Below, in pieces: positions 55,325 through 63,711 of a stretch of 64,000 nt of DNA (position 1 is its first letter; every line of letters starts with the position of its first letter). Where the stretch lies: NCBI GenBank assembly GCA_036339585.1, contig JAYZAS010000001.1, forward strand, positions 248,001-312,000, written 5' to 3'. The stretch is from Pseudomonadota bacterium (GTDB taxonomy: Bacteria; Pseudomonadota; Alphaproteobacteria; UBA8366). Below the pieces are notes generated by a model. It searched no databases. It saw only the letters and a list, made by a program, of their open reading frames with translations, and had not been told where the DNA came from. A program made the translations under genes and the position numbers.

Positions 55325-56257
55325 TTAGCCTTTAAGCGGGTCCTTGCGTTCTGGCATAGTAAAGAATCCGTGCAACACATGAACTGCGCGATGACGATTA
55401 TATCCAAGCCATGTTGAATGAGCCTGCCCCGCCATAGTAATAAGAACTTTATCTCTCGTTGGTAGCTTTTCATAAAAAGATATAAGATCCTCCGGTGAAG
55501 CTATCCCATCGTGCTCTCCACGAATGATCATTACAGGACAGGAGATTTTTTCTGGGTTACATACTGGTAAATTTGCACACATATCGAGATAAGTTCCCGT
55601 GGGCACGAAACCACCAAAACGACTTTCGGATTTTGCCATAGCCATGGCTACATCTTTATCTGCTAATCCATCGATATCTCGACTAAAGATGGTCTCAAAG
55701 AATTCTCGATTGACAGGGCGTTTATTCGATGATCTCCACTGATCGAGCTTCTTAGACCGCTCTGCCAAAGTTGGCGACCCTTTACCTGTCCACACCATGG
55801 CTCCGAGAGCTAATCGCGCGACCCGCTCTGGGTATGCTTCGGCGAATGCAGCTGCTCTCAGCGCTCCTGACGATTGCCCCGAAAATAAAAAAGACGAGAC
55901 GCCAGTCTCTGTCATGATAATATCGGTCGCTGCTTTCAAATCCTCAACTCCCGATGCGATGTCAGAATTTGCTCCCTCGCGTAGCCCTGAAAAACCATAA
56001 CCCTCGTGATCCATACTCCAAACGTCGTAGCCAAGCCTTGCAAACGTATTCATCAGTGAGTAGTCCTCACGGCCTGGCACCTCAAGATCGTGACCAGTGA
56101 TGCCAGCATAGGAGGATCCGTGCACAAAGAATGCTATTGGTTTGGGACTGCCATCCGCCGAAGTAGATGCTAGCTGTCGGCGAAATATATGTAGCTTAAT
56201 GCTATCTTTTTCTGCCCAGTATTCTTTCCGAATAAATTCATCACCCATTTCTTTCAT
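55325..56257 (-). CDS. Alpha/beta-hydrolase
   Basis: A 310-residue alpha/beta-hydrolase fold enzyme. The nucleophile elbow is GQSSG with S129, oxyanion region FFVHGSSYAG, acid in RGEHDGIAS, and the late histidine in MAGQAHSTWLG. Start MKEMGDEF at 56257; MGDEF is a possible alternative. There is no signal peptide. The type resembles lysophospholipase- or epoxide-hydrolase-like enzymes, but the substrate cannot be assigned. Confidence 0.85.
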   Translation of the reverse strand: MKEMGDEFIRKEYWAEKDSIKLHIFRRQLASTSADGSPKPIAFFVHGSSYAGITGHDLEVPGREDYSLMNTFARLGYDVWSMDHEGYGFSGLREGANSDIASGVEDLKAATDIIMTETGVSSFLFSGQSSGALRAAAFAEAYPERVARLALGAMVWTGKGSPTLAERSKKLDQWRSSNKRPVNREFFETIFSRDIDGLADKDVAMAMAKSESRFGGFVPTGTYLDMCANLPVCNPEKISCPVMIIRGEHDGIASPEDLISFYEKLPTRDKVLITMAGQAHSTWLGYNRHRAVHVLHGFFTMPERKDPLKG

Positions 56258-56417
56258 CCTTATATAACGCCTGCACTACAAGTTTTTTCAAATCTCAAAT
56301 CAAAATGAAGTCGAATGCACCTAAGAGCCTGCAACTATCAGCGCCGTATCACGCTCTGCACAGAAATGTGAATAGGATTCGATATTCCTTAAATGACACA
56401 CGACATCGGCTTTTGAA

Positions 56418-57335
56418 TTAATTCTTATTTGGGGAATTATTGAGAAATTCTATAATTACCTCAAAGCCCTCGCCTTCTATGCTATTAATCTCGATGTTAC
56501 CGCCGTGGCGTTCAACCACCTCCTCATGCACAAAAGCAAGACCCTGTCCTGTACCATCACCATATTCTTTTGTTGTAAAATAGCGTTCAAAAATTCGACC
56601 TTTGATATGTTCGGGAATGCCAATACCGTTGTCTTCAATTGTTAATTGAATGTTATCTCCAATCCGCTCCGTACGCAGTCTTATCCTGCCTGCTTCGGGT
56701 TTTCTCTCGCTAATGGCATGAGCAGCGTTGACCATTAAATTTAGCACTGCCTGGATGAGCGCGCGCTCATCCCCGATAATTTTTGGAAGGTTTTTGGCAA
56801 GGTCAAGCTCAATATTAGCAACATCTTTCCATTCGCCAACACCAATTGTACATGCGCGTTCAACTATACGATTTAGGTCAACGGGAATCATTGCTCTGTG
56901 GGTCGGGCATGAAAAATCCCGTATTGCCCTAACTAAAGTCAAAACTTGGTCAGTACCTTCAATTGCTTGATCCAATGCAGAAGGTAATTCCTTGCGTATG
57001 AAATCGATGTCCCTTTGTTTATATTCTGTTCGATATTTAGAGATTATATCATCCAACGATTTCTCACTCTTCATACGATCGACTAACTGGTCAATCACGT
57101 CAAAGATCATGAGAAGGTCTTTGGTTGCTTTGCGGCAATAACGGAGATTATCTCCTACATATTGGACGGGAGTGTTCATCTCGTGAGCAATCCCTCCAGC
57201 AAGCTTACCCAAATTTTCCATTATATAATGCTGTTTAATTCTATTTTCTCGTTGTGAATTTTCGCCTCCAACTTCGATATGTTCCTTAATTGGAGTTTGG
57301 TCCTTTCCATCAGCACTTTGTTTCTTTTCAGCCAT
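56418..57335 (-). CDS. Soluble sensor histidine kinase
   Basis: A 305-residue kinase with a short N-terminal segment and no membrane helix or sensor domain. H51 in LAGGIAHEMNTPVQYV is the phosphoacceptor of the HisKA domain, and the HATPase domain follows with an N box (LMVNAAHAISE), DNGIGIP, and FTTKEYGDGTGQGLAFV. Its start shares the stop of the upstream cysteine-containing protein as TAATG, so that protein is likely its input partner. No response regulator gene is adjacent. Confidence 0.88.
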   Translation of the reverse strand: MAEKKQSADGKDQTPIKEHIEVGGENSQRENRIKQHYIMENLGKLAGGIAHEMNTPVQYVGDNLRYCRKATKDLLMIFDVIDQLVDRMKSEKSLDDIISKYRTEYKQRDIDFIRKELPSALDQAIEGTDQVLTLVRAIRDFSCPTHRAMIPVDLNRIVERACTIGVGEWKDVANIELDLAKNLPKIIGDERALIQAVLNLMVNAAHAISERKPEAGRIRLRTERIGDNIQLTIEDNGIGIPEHIKGRIFERYFTTKEYGDGTGQGLAFVHEEVVERHGGNIEINSIEGEGFEVIIEFLNNSPNKN

Positions 57336-58060
57336 TATTTATTTCCACCAAATTCAAAGAGGGTCTGAATCTCATCGAGGCGATCTTCAATCTGAAGTGG
57401 GATAACCTGTGCGAACGTATCGAGAATCGTCAATGCGTTAAGTTCTGAAAACTCACCGGACGCACGCAACCTCTTGGCTATAGACGAATTCACAATCGAC
57501 ATTTCCGAGTAAAGAGACGCAAGATTTGACAAGTTTAAACCACTGGTATCGCCGCGTTTAACCTTGAAATATTGGTGTAAAAGAAAACCCCCGGTTATTC
57601 TGGTTAAAGTCTCCTCTGCTGTTGCAAGAGGCAAATGAAAGCGTGCCATGGGCTTCAAATAATCCGTGTGCGGGCAGGCACTGGTGGCTATTTTCAGACC
57701 CATTAATGAGCTAATCGCCTCTTGAGACGTTGTTTTTTTGCCAACCCATCGCTCCTCAGAAATTACCACCATTTCAACTTCAGAGTGCGAGACCACCTTG
57801 CCAACACGTCTAGCGATGTCGGCCAGGGCTACAGCAGTTGGACAGTTTTCTGATTCTTTCTTTTCTAGAGGACAATTTGGGCATTGTTCAAAATCGAGTT
57901 TAGCCCATTCTGGTATCACACTGGGCGGTGGCGCTGACGAACGCCCGGTAAGTCTATCAATTACAATATCAAATTTTTCTGTGTGTGAGCTATCAAACTG
58001 AAGAATGTACCTAATCTTGGTAGAGGCGGTTCCTGCAGAGCCCATCATAACCATCCTCAA
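57335..58060 (-). CDS. Cysteine-containing protein coupled to a histidine kinase (DUF6901-like)
   Basis: A 241-residue soluble protein with CPNCPL (C60, C63), C73 in NCPTAVAL, and C129/H131 in SACPHTDYLKPMARFHLP. I think this resembles the DUF6901 family, but from memory only. Four cysteines and a histidine arranged like this suggest a metal or redox site. Coupling to a kinase lacking its own sensor suggests it supplies the signal. The C-terminal half is helical with repeating leucines. Confidence 0.65.
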   Translation of the reverse strand: MRMVMMGSAGTASTKIRYILQFDSSHTEKFDIVIDRLTGRSSAPPPSVIPEWAKLDFEQCPNCPLEKKESENCPTAVALADIARRVGKVVSHSEVEMVVISEERWVGKKTTSQEAISSLMGLKIATSACPHTDYLKPMARFHLPLATAEETLTRITGGFLLHQYFKVKRGDTSGLNLSNLASLYSEMSIVNSSIAKRLRASGEFSELNALTILDTFAQVIPLQIEDRLDEIQTLFEFGGNK

Positions 58061-58123
58061 TCGTTAAGTCGCCATTTATCACTCAGGATAGGTAAACCCA
58101 CAATGACTGCTTGCTTTATGACT

Positions 58124-59311
58124 TTAATTTGCGGAGGTTGACTTTGAAATAGCATCTGCATCAGGTTCCGGCACCGAGATCAAATCACAAATAAAGTTGT
58201 AAAATTTTTCCATATTATCAGCTTTCGGCCTTGGATAATTTCCGTGGTTCGTCAGCGATTTCCATGCATTATTAACATGCCCAAAACTTCCAACGCACGT
58301 GCCCAATTGCTCAAAATGAACGGGAGCATTATTTAAAAAAGTGTGAAATGGTCTAGGGTCTTGGTGTCGAATCAGGTTCACATATGACTCATCATAATCT
58401 CTCATGATAGCGCAAGCCTTCTGATATGCGGTCCGAAGCACTGATTTTGCCCTTTTGCGCACATTAAGGATATCGGCAGCGTGGTTTGGGCCCATCAAGC
58501 CTATGTCGCTCGGGTAGGAGTTTTCACTTCCCAGCCAACTGAGCATATTGAGATAATCTGTTCTAAATTCATTAAGCATGTATTCATAATACGATATGCC
58601 CTTCCAAGCGAGGAGAATAGTATCTTCCTGATCCAATGGAATTCCCATCTCTTGGAATACTCTGCTAGTTCCCTCGTTTGTTTCTGTAAGCCAGATTGCA
58701 TCCTCCAGCTCAAGCGCCGTTGCATTGATCTTATCGCTTTTGATTCCGGAATTAGCCGCAAGTTGAACTAGTTGACGCGCCTTTACCGAAATTATTGCAC
58801 GCACCTCGCTAGCTGTGGATGCTGCAACAGCAAAATGCTTATCGCCAACAGACCGTATTTTTTGAATATACCCCCGCTGAGACATAAGCATAAAAGGGTC
58901 AAACGTTGGAGTTTTATTAAACACATCAAGCACGCAATTATCGTGGCTTGAAAGTTGCACCCGTTCTCCCCCATAGTAGTCTGTTAGATATTGGTCCAAT
59001 TTGCCTGAGATTTCAAAGGAGGCCCCACCTTCAAGAATATTTTCGTCATTAAAAGCCATTAGGAATCGAGTTGATGTGTACATCAAGCCGGTACGATGAT
59101 CCGTCGACACCTCTTTAAAAAATACCGAGTCTCTGAGAATTGGGGAGTCGAATAGATCCTCTACTTCAGCATCATCATCCGCAGCCACAGCTGCACCCCC
59201 AACCATTTCTTCTTCCTCTTCCTCACCCTCACCCTCCACTTCAATCTCTGTAGGGTTAAAGCAAAGGTACTTCCCTGAGCTTAGCAAATAAAATAGAGTT
59301 TCACGGTCCAT
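58124..59311 (-). CDS. Acidic protein of unknown function
   Basis: A 395-residue protein I do not recognise. Residues about 22-36 are a run rich in glutamate (EGEGEEEEEE), then DDD near 45. The remainder is folded-looking with aromatic-rich segments (WKGISYYEYMLNEF, GHVNNAWKSLTNHGNYPRP). It has no signal peptide or membrane segment. It shares strand with the downstream DUF6901-like/kinase pair, 63 bp away, and is preceded by an unusually AT-rich 164-bp gap. Start at 59311 is the first ATG after that gap. Confidence 0.6.
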   Translation of the reverse strand: MDRETLFYLLSSGKYLCFNPTEIEVEGEGEEEEEEMVGGAAVAADDDAEVEDLFDSPILRDSVFFKEVSTDHRTGLMYTSTRFLMAFNDENILEGGASFEISGKLDQYLTDYYGGERVQLSSHDNCVLDVFNKTPTFDPFMLMSQRGYIQKIRSVGDKHFAVAASTASEVRAIISVKARQLVQLAANSGIKSDKINATALELEDAIWLTETNEGTSRVFQEMGIPLDQEDTILLAWKGISYYEYMLNEFRTDYLNMLSWLGSENSYPSDIGLMGPNHAADILNVRKRAKSVLRTAYQKACAIMRDYDESYVNLIRHQDPRPFHTFLNNAPVHFEQLGTCVGSFGHVNNAWKSLTNHGNYPRPKADNMEKFYNFICDLISVPEPDADAISKSTSAN

Positions 59312-59475
59312 GTGTATTTCAAAAATGAAGTTGTTAAAATGTATTTATTATCGGCATAAATGCATAAATAACATATTTTATAGTATAGAAAAGTATTTTA
59401 TTTTCAAAATTCATGTAAATCTTTTATTCATTTTTATTTTCACTCTATCTAATCAAATTAGCAAGCCAACAAAAT
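59312..59475. other. AT-rich intergenic stretch
   Basis: About 160 bp of strongly AT-biased sequence between the acidic-protein gene and the crp-like gene stop. It has TATAGT and TATTTTAT-type boxes that could serve as promoter elements for the leftward acidic-protein gene. I see no gene, hairpin terminator or repeat in it. Confidence 0.45.
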
Positions 59476-60282
59476 CTACATACCGGTTTTTGTAATCAGA
59501 AAATCGACATTAGTGACTTGAATGTTGCGGCCAACTATCCGTATTGCGCCAGCCTTACGAAATTTATCTAACGTAACCGTTACCCATTGCCTAGTAGCCC
59601 CCACCATACTAGCAAGTTCCTCGTGAGTAAGGACGCGGCTAATTATAGGATTATCATTTTCCACAGGCCCCTCTGACTGGGATAGGATTAGCAGAAGTTG
59701 GGCAAGTCTCTCAACTACCGATCGCGTTCCCAACATTTGCAAGAGGGCCGAGTAACATTTACCCTTCTGAATTGATCCTTCTAAAAGGCAAACAGCTAAA
59801 ATATTCGACTTCTCTACCAAACTACGGAAAGCGTCACCTCCCAGTTTTAAAAGCTTACAATCATCAGCAGCAATACCAGACCAAATATGGTGCCCCCCAC
59901 CAAAAATTTCCGGGCCGCCTACAAAGTGGCCACGAGACCAATGGGCGAGGGTAATCTCTCGGCCGTTAGGACCGACATAGAAAGTTCGGACCACCCCCGT
60001 CTCAATCAAAAATATACCGTTATGCTGCTCCCCTTGACTGAAAACCGTATCGCCAGCCGACACCTGCAACTCTATGCCAATATCTTTAAGCTTTTTGTAT
60101 ACACCCGGCCCCATACGAGAAAATAAAGATGCGGACTTACCGTCTGCAGGTTCCTCAGCTAAGATTAGTGCTGAGGGCCCTTTTTCTCCTGAGTTATTCT
60201 CTCTGTTGATGTCTGTACCGTCGTCTTTAATCGAAAATGATGTTTTCTGTGCCATAATATTTTTTTCGCCGTATTTTATCAT
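59476..60282 (-). CDS. Crp/Fnr-family transcriptional regulator
   Basis: A 268-residue regulator with an extended N-terminus (about 55 residues, low complexity), a cyclic-nucleotide-binding-like barrel (VSAGDTVFSQGEQHNGIFLIETG), and a Crp-type helix-turn-helix in LTHEELASMVGATRQWVTVTLDKFRKAG. I see no N-terminal cysteine cluster of Fnr. The start at 60282 overlaps the cytochrome stop as ATGA; an inner ATG at 60255 is an alternative. It ends the ABC-copper-cytochrome operon and may control it. Confidence 0.88.
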   Translation of the reverse strand: MIKYGEKNIMAQKTSFSIKDDGTDINRENNSGEKGPSALILAEEPADGKSASLFSRMGPGVYKKLKDIGIELQVSAGDTVFSQGEQHNGIFLIETGVVRTFYVGPNGREITLAHWSRGHFVGGPEIFGGGHHIWSGIAADDCKLLKLGGDAFRSLVEKSNILAVCLLEGSIQKGKCYSALLQMLGTRSVVERLAQLLLILSQSEGPVENDNPIISRVLTHEELASMVGATRQWVTVTLDKFRKAGAIRIVGRNIQVTNVDFLITKTGM

Positions 60283-60923
60283 GGTGCAGACTTAAGAACG
60301 CGAGCCTGCCTTGCTATATATTGCGCCAAATTTTTTATCTCTTCCGTTGTTAACGCCTTCGCAATTTTTTGCATTACACCATTGTTATCATTCATGCGTC
60401 GACTTTTACGGAAATCACTGAGTTGCTTTTGCAAATAACCAGCATGCTGAGCTTTTAAGCGCGGAATGATAGGATCGACACCGTGGCATTGGCCGCAACC
60501 CGGAATCCCGCGACTGGGATCACCACGCTTAAAGAGATTTTTGGTAATCTTTGAAACCTTAGCGTTATTACTTGAAGGTTCTGGGGCTTGTAATTCACTA
60601 AAATATCGAGCCGCTTCTAGAAGTTCAGGCATTGATTTTGCCTCAGTCATTCCTGACATCATACCACCATCATTTCTACGGCGTTTCATTTTGAAATCTC
60701 GAAGCTGCTTTGCGAGGTAATCGTATGGCTGACCTGCTAGCTTTGGAAATTTTGCCATATGGCTATCACCATCGACACCATGGCACATTGCACAAGTTTC
60801 CCAAGCCTGCAAACTTCCAGTATCGATCATGTCTCCCCTCACCATACTATTAGCAAATCCAATCACCCCAAAAAACATGCCGAAGAGTACAGGTTTGTAT
60901 TTTATTATTTGTGAGTGGGTCAA
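60279..60923 (-). CDS. Dihaem cytochrome c (c553/c4-like)
   Basis: A 214-residue exported protein with two c-type haem sites, CAMCH (44-48) and CGQCH (143-147), and methionine-rich stretches that can supply axial ligands. An N-terminal hydrophobic segment (about 11-25) acts as a signal or anchor. The start is TTG directly after the PCu(A)C stop (TAATTG). Such dihaem proteins carry electrons to terminal oxidases. It sits in an operon of copper chaperones for oxidase assembly. Confidence 0.88.
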   Translation of the reverse strand: MTHSQIIKYKPVLFGMFFGVIGFANSMVRGDMIDTGSLQAWETCAMCHGVDGDSHMAKFPKLAGQPYDYLAKQLRDFKMKRRRNDGGMMSGMTEAKSMPELLEAARYFSELQAPEPSSNNAKVSKITKNLFKRGDPSRGIPGCGQCHGVDPIIPRLKAQHAGYLQKQLSDFRKSRRMNDNNGVMQKIAKALTTEEIKNLAQYIARQARVLKSAP

Positions 60924-61385
60924 TTAGTGGCCCATGTGGCTGTGCGATTTAGGAATGTCATTCGATCTCTTAACCACAGCTGAGAAGCTCTGGCTTGCGC
61001 CATCCAAAAAAACCAATATCATTTTTATTTTATCTCCCATTTTTATCCCAGTGACCGGATTTAGGAGCATCAGATGTAGGCTCCCTGGCATTAATTTAAT
61101 TTCTCCGCCTGCTGGAATCGTAAGGCTTTTTTTTTTCCTCATAGTAGCCACACCATTTTGTACTTCAGATTGATGAAGTTCTACTTTTTGATAATCTGGA
61201 CTTCTTACAGAAATAAATGTTACGGAATGTTTTGATTTATTTTTAAACACTCCATACCCTGCATGGGCTTTCGCGTTAGGAGGAGCCTCCCTCACCCAGG
61301 CGTCGCGCACTTCGAGTTTATCCGCCGCTAAAAGCGACGAATTAAAAAAGAAAATGCCTAATGTTATTGCCAAAATGTAGTGCAT
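60924..61385 (-). CDS. Periplasmic copper chaperone PCu(A)C
   Basis: A 153-residue DUF461/PCu(A)C protein with a signal peptide (cleavage near LLAAD). The copper motif H-x10-M-x21-H-x-M is exactly present as H71, M82, H104, M106. A histidine-rich C-terminus (HSHMGH) adds possible copper ligands. Family members deliver Cu(I) to the CuA/CuB centres of cytochrome c oxidase with SCO1, which is encoded next door. Confidence 0.94.
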   Translation of the reverse strand: MHYILAITLGIFFFNSSLLAADKLEVRDAWVREAPPNAKAHAGYGVFKNKSKHSVTFISVRSPDYQKVELHQSEVQNGVATMRKKKSLTIPAGGEIKLMPGSLHLMLLNPVTGIKMGDKIKMILVFLDGASQSFSAVVKRSNDIPKSHSHMGH

Positions 61386-61455
61386 ATTGCCGGCGCCCCT
61401 TAAGAAACTTGCCTATGTGACAATTCAGGTGAATATTTTTTTTGTAATAACATTA

Positions 61456-62139
61456 TTATAAAGGTGGCGCGTTAGTTTTCTGAAATAAAGAAATCATTTT
61501 TTGAAAACGCGCAGCAGTAACATGGGGTACAAGAGGCGGGTTAAGGCTCTCAACCACATGACCTAGCGGATCAACCACAAATACCTCTGCGCTGTGGTTT
61601 ACTCTGTAGGTATTATCATCCTTTTTTGGAACAAATTCATAGAAGCCCCCAATCCCCTTAACGAATTGATCAATCATTTTTTTTGTGCCGGTGGCTGCAC
61701 GAAACTTAGGATTAAAATGCCTTACATAATTCCTGAGATCTGCAATTTTATCTCGATTAGGGTCAACGGATATTAGCAATACAGTGGGTATGTCTTTTGG
61801 CACAGCATGTTCCGAAATTTTGTCATGAACGGCTGAAAGATTTGCTAGAGTAAATGGACAAACATCGGGACAGGAAGTGAATCCTAACAATACTAAATGC
61901 CACTTTCCTTGGAACGATGACGGGCTAAGTTGCCTACCCTCATCATCAACAAGATTTATAGAGGTGAGTTTCTTTACCTTTTTTGAACCGACACCGATCA
62001 CCTTCGGTGAAAGTCCAGCTTTAATAGCATTAGGTGAGGCCAAATATTGTCGTGCCAGGTTAACCGACACTCCAATTACTATTATGATTGCAGCGGACCA
62101 CAAAAATATTTTAAGTGAGACTAAATTTCGCCAATTCAT
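61456..62139 (-). CDS. SCO1/SenC-family copper chaperone
   Basis: A 227-residue thioredoxin-fold protein anchored by one N-terminal helix (about 9-27). The copper-binding pair is C90/C94 in SCPDVCPF, and the third ligand is H182 in VNHSAEVFVVDP. The family assembles the CuA site of cytochrome c oxidase. It sits 14 bp after the ABC ATPase gene and 70 bp before the PCu(A)C gene, in the same direction. Confidence 0.94.
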   Translation of the reverse strand: MNWRNLVSLKIFLWSAAIIIVIGVSVNLARQYLASPNAIKAGLSPKVIGVGSKKVKKLTSINLVDDEGRQLSPSSFQGKWHLVLLGFTSCPDVCPFTLANLSAVHDKISEHAVPKDIPTVLLISVDPNRDKIADLRNYVRHFNPKFRAATGTKKMIDQFVKGIGGFYEFVPKKDDNTYRVNHSAEVFVVDPLGHVVESLNPPLVPHVTAARFQKMISLFQKTNAPPL

Positions 62140-62153
62140 TCCAAACTGTTGCC

Positions 62154-63023
62154 TTACCTCTTTTTACTGCTCAATTCCGGATTCTGTTGTTCAAAAGCGC
62201 GCATGCTTTCTGCCTTTATAATTTCAATGCATTGTTTTTTTGAATCAATGAACTCATCTTTGGTTGTCATCTCCAACGTGCGGGGACGTGCCAGTTCAAT
62301 ATCGATATCAGCGATAATCCGACCAGGCGATGCACTCATTACCAGAACACGATCAGCGAGGAAAATGGCCTCATCGATGTCGTGAGTGATGAACATGACA
62401 GTAATGCGAAACTCCGACCAAATTTGCAGCAGGTTCTCCTGCATCATAACGCGCGTCTGGGCATCCAAAGCACCAAACGGTTCGTCCATCAACAAAACGC
62501 TTGGGTAGTTTGCCAGCGCTCTTGCAATACCAACCCTCTGCTTCATTCCGCCTGAAAGTTCCGCAGGATACCTGTCTGCATAGTCGTAGAGACCAACCAT
62601 TGACAAAAAGGTGTTAGCGGTTCCTTCGGCAGCAGCACGGCCTGAGCCAGTCTGCAACGGACCAAATGCAACATTTTCCCTGATTGTTTTCCATGGGAAC
62701 AAGGAATACTGCTGAAAAACCATTCCCCTGTCAGGGCCAGGTTTCTCAACTATGTTCCCGTCAACAGATACCGAACCCTGTGTAGGCGAAATGAAACCTG
62801 CTACCGCATTCAATAAAGTGGATTTGCCACACCCTGATGGGCCGAGTATGCACACAAACTCGCCAGGCATGATTTTGATGGAAGTGCTGTCGATTGCAAT
62901 ATTTTTCACCCCGTCACGCTCAAATATCACACTAACATCATCAATAATAATATTGCCCTGTTTCAGCTTCTTCATGACTTTATCGCACTGGATAGGACCT
63001 TCTTCCTTAATGAGCTGTAACAT
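62154..63023 (-). CDS. ABC transporter ATP-binding protein (NitT/TauT type)
   Basis: A 289-residue nucleotide-binding subunit. Walker A is GPSGCGKST (61-69), Q-loop in MVFQQYSLFPW, signature LSGGMKQR, Walker B LLMDEPFGALD, and H-loop FITHDIDEAIF. The FQQYSLFPW and MDEPFGALD pattern is that of nitrate/sulfonate/taurine importers (SsuB/TauB/NrtC). MKKLKQGN at 62975 is an alternative start. It works with the permease at 63708 onward. The substrate-binding protein is not in the window. Confidence 0.9.
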   Translation of the reverse strand: MLQLIKEEGPIQCDKVMKKLKQGNIIIDDVSVIFERDGVKNIAIDSTSIKIMPGEFVCILGPSGCGKSTLLNAVAGFISPTQGSVSVDGNIVEKPGPDRGMVFQQYSLFPWKTIRENVAFGPLQTGSGRAAAEGTANTFLSMVGLYDYADRYPAELSGGMKQRVGIARALANYPSVLLMDEPFGALDAQTRVMMQENLLQIWSEFRITVMFITHDIDEAIFLADRVLVMSASPGRIIADIDIELARPRTLEMTTKDEFIDSKKQCIEIIKAESMRAFEQQNPELSSKKR

Positions 63024-63048
63024 TTAACAAATTACCTTATTTTATTAT

Positions 63049-63711
63049 TCATTGCAAAATTGTTCGCCGAGAATTTTTTTGCTCACGTGTCAAATTAAAA
63101 ATACCGATAAACAATAAGGCAAATCCTGCCATTGATAAAATTAAGCCCGCGGGCTCTAGCCATAATGCAGTAGATGCACTCAACCCAAGCATAGCGAGGC
63201 TCACCACCCAAGTAGATGACGCACAACAAACTACCCAGCTTAAGGTTGCGCTAGTGAACCCCACAAGGAATGCCCCGCCACCAACAGCTGAGGCATCCCG
63301 AATTTTACATTTTGGAGAAAACTTTACCGCACCCAAATCAATCCAAAGCACAATCGCAGCACCGACCATCATGCCTGCCAAGCACTGCAATATTAAATAG
63401 GATGGAATTATGTTGAGACTCCACTCCGAAATGCCGTGACCGTAGTCATAATTCATAAATCCAATCTCGAGTAACCATTCATCGCGAATTATTGGCAGTG
63501 TATCTACGATATCGGGGGTTTCACGCAGAATGGTGAAAACGTTACTGATATAATCGTAAAACGTAACATAATTAGGAAAATTATCGAAACGTATGACCAG
63601 CATCGCCAGCAGGAAAAGATAATAAAGCAAGACAAAACCGGCTGTTGATGCAAGCCAGACAAGTTTTTGGTGGCGAATTACAGCAAAGACTGTTTTCAAA
63701 CCCGATATCAT
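63049..63711 (-). CDS. Membrane protein of unknown function between the ABC permease and ATPase
   Basis: A 220-residue polytopic membrane protein. About five hydrophobic segments are seen (about 17-40, 102-124, 142-165, 165-184, 187-206). A CCASSTW motif (C162-C163) sits in a membrane segment, and C135 is in KCKIRD. The start at 63711 overlaps the permease stop as ATGA, so it is translationally coupled to the transporter. I do not recognise the family. The unusual position between permease and ATPase suggests a part of the transport complex. Confidence 0.7.
   Translation of the reverse strand: MISGLKTVFAVIRHQKLVWLASTAGFVLLYYLFLLAMLVIRFDNFPNYVTFYDYISNVFTILRETPDIVDTLPIIRDEWLLEIGFMNYDYGHGISEWSLNIIPSYLILQCLAGMMVGAAIVLWIDLGAVKFSPKCKIRDASAVGGGAFLVGFTSATLSWVVCCASSTWVVSLAMLGLSASTALWLEPAGLILSMAGFALLFIGIFNLTREQKNSRRTILQ

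Noticed and set aside
59208-59240. Short repetitive CTTCCT tract as a possible repeat element
   Set aside because: It is the coding sequence of the poly-glutamate run in the acidic protein, not an independent repeat.
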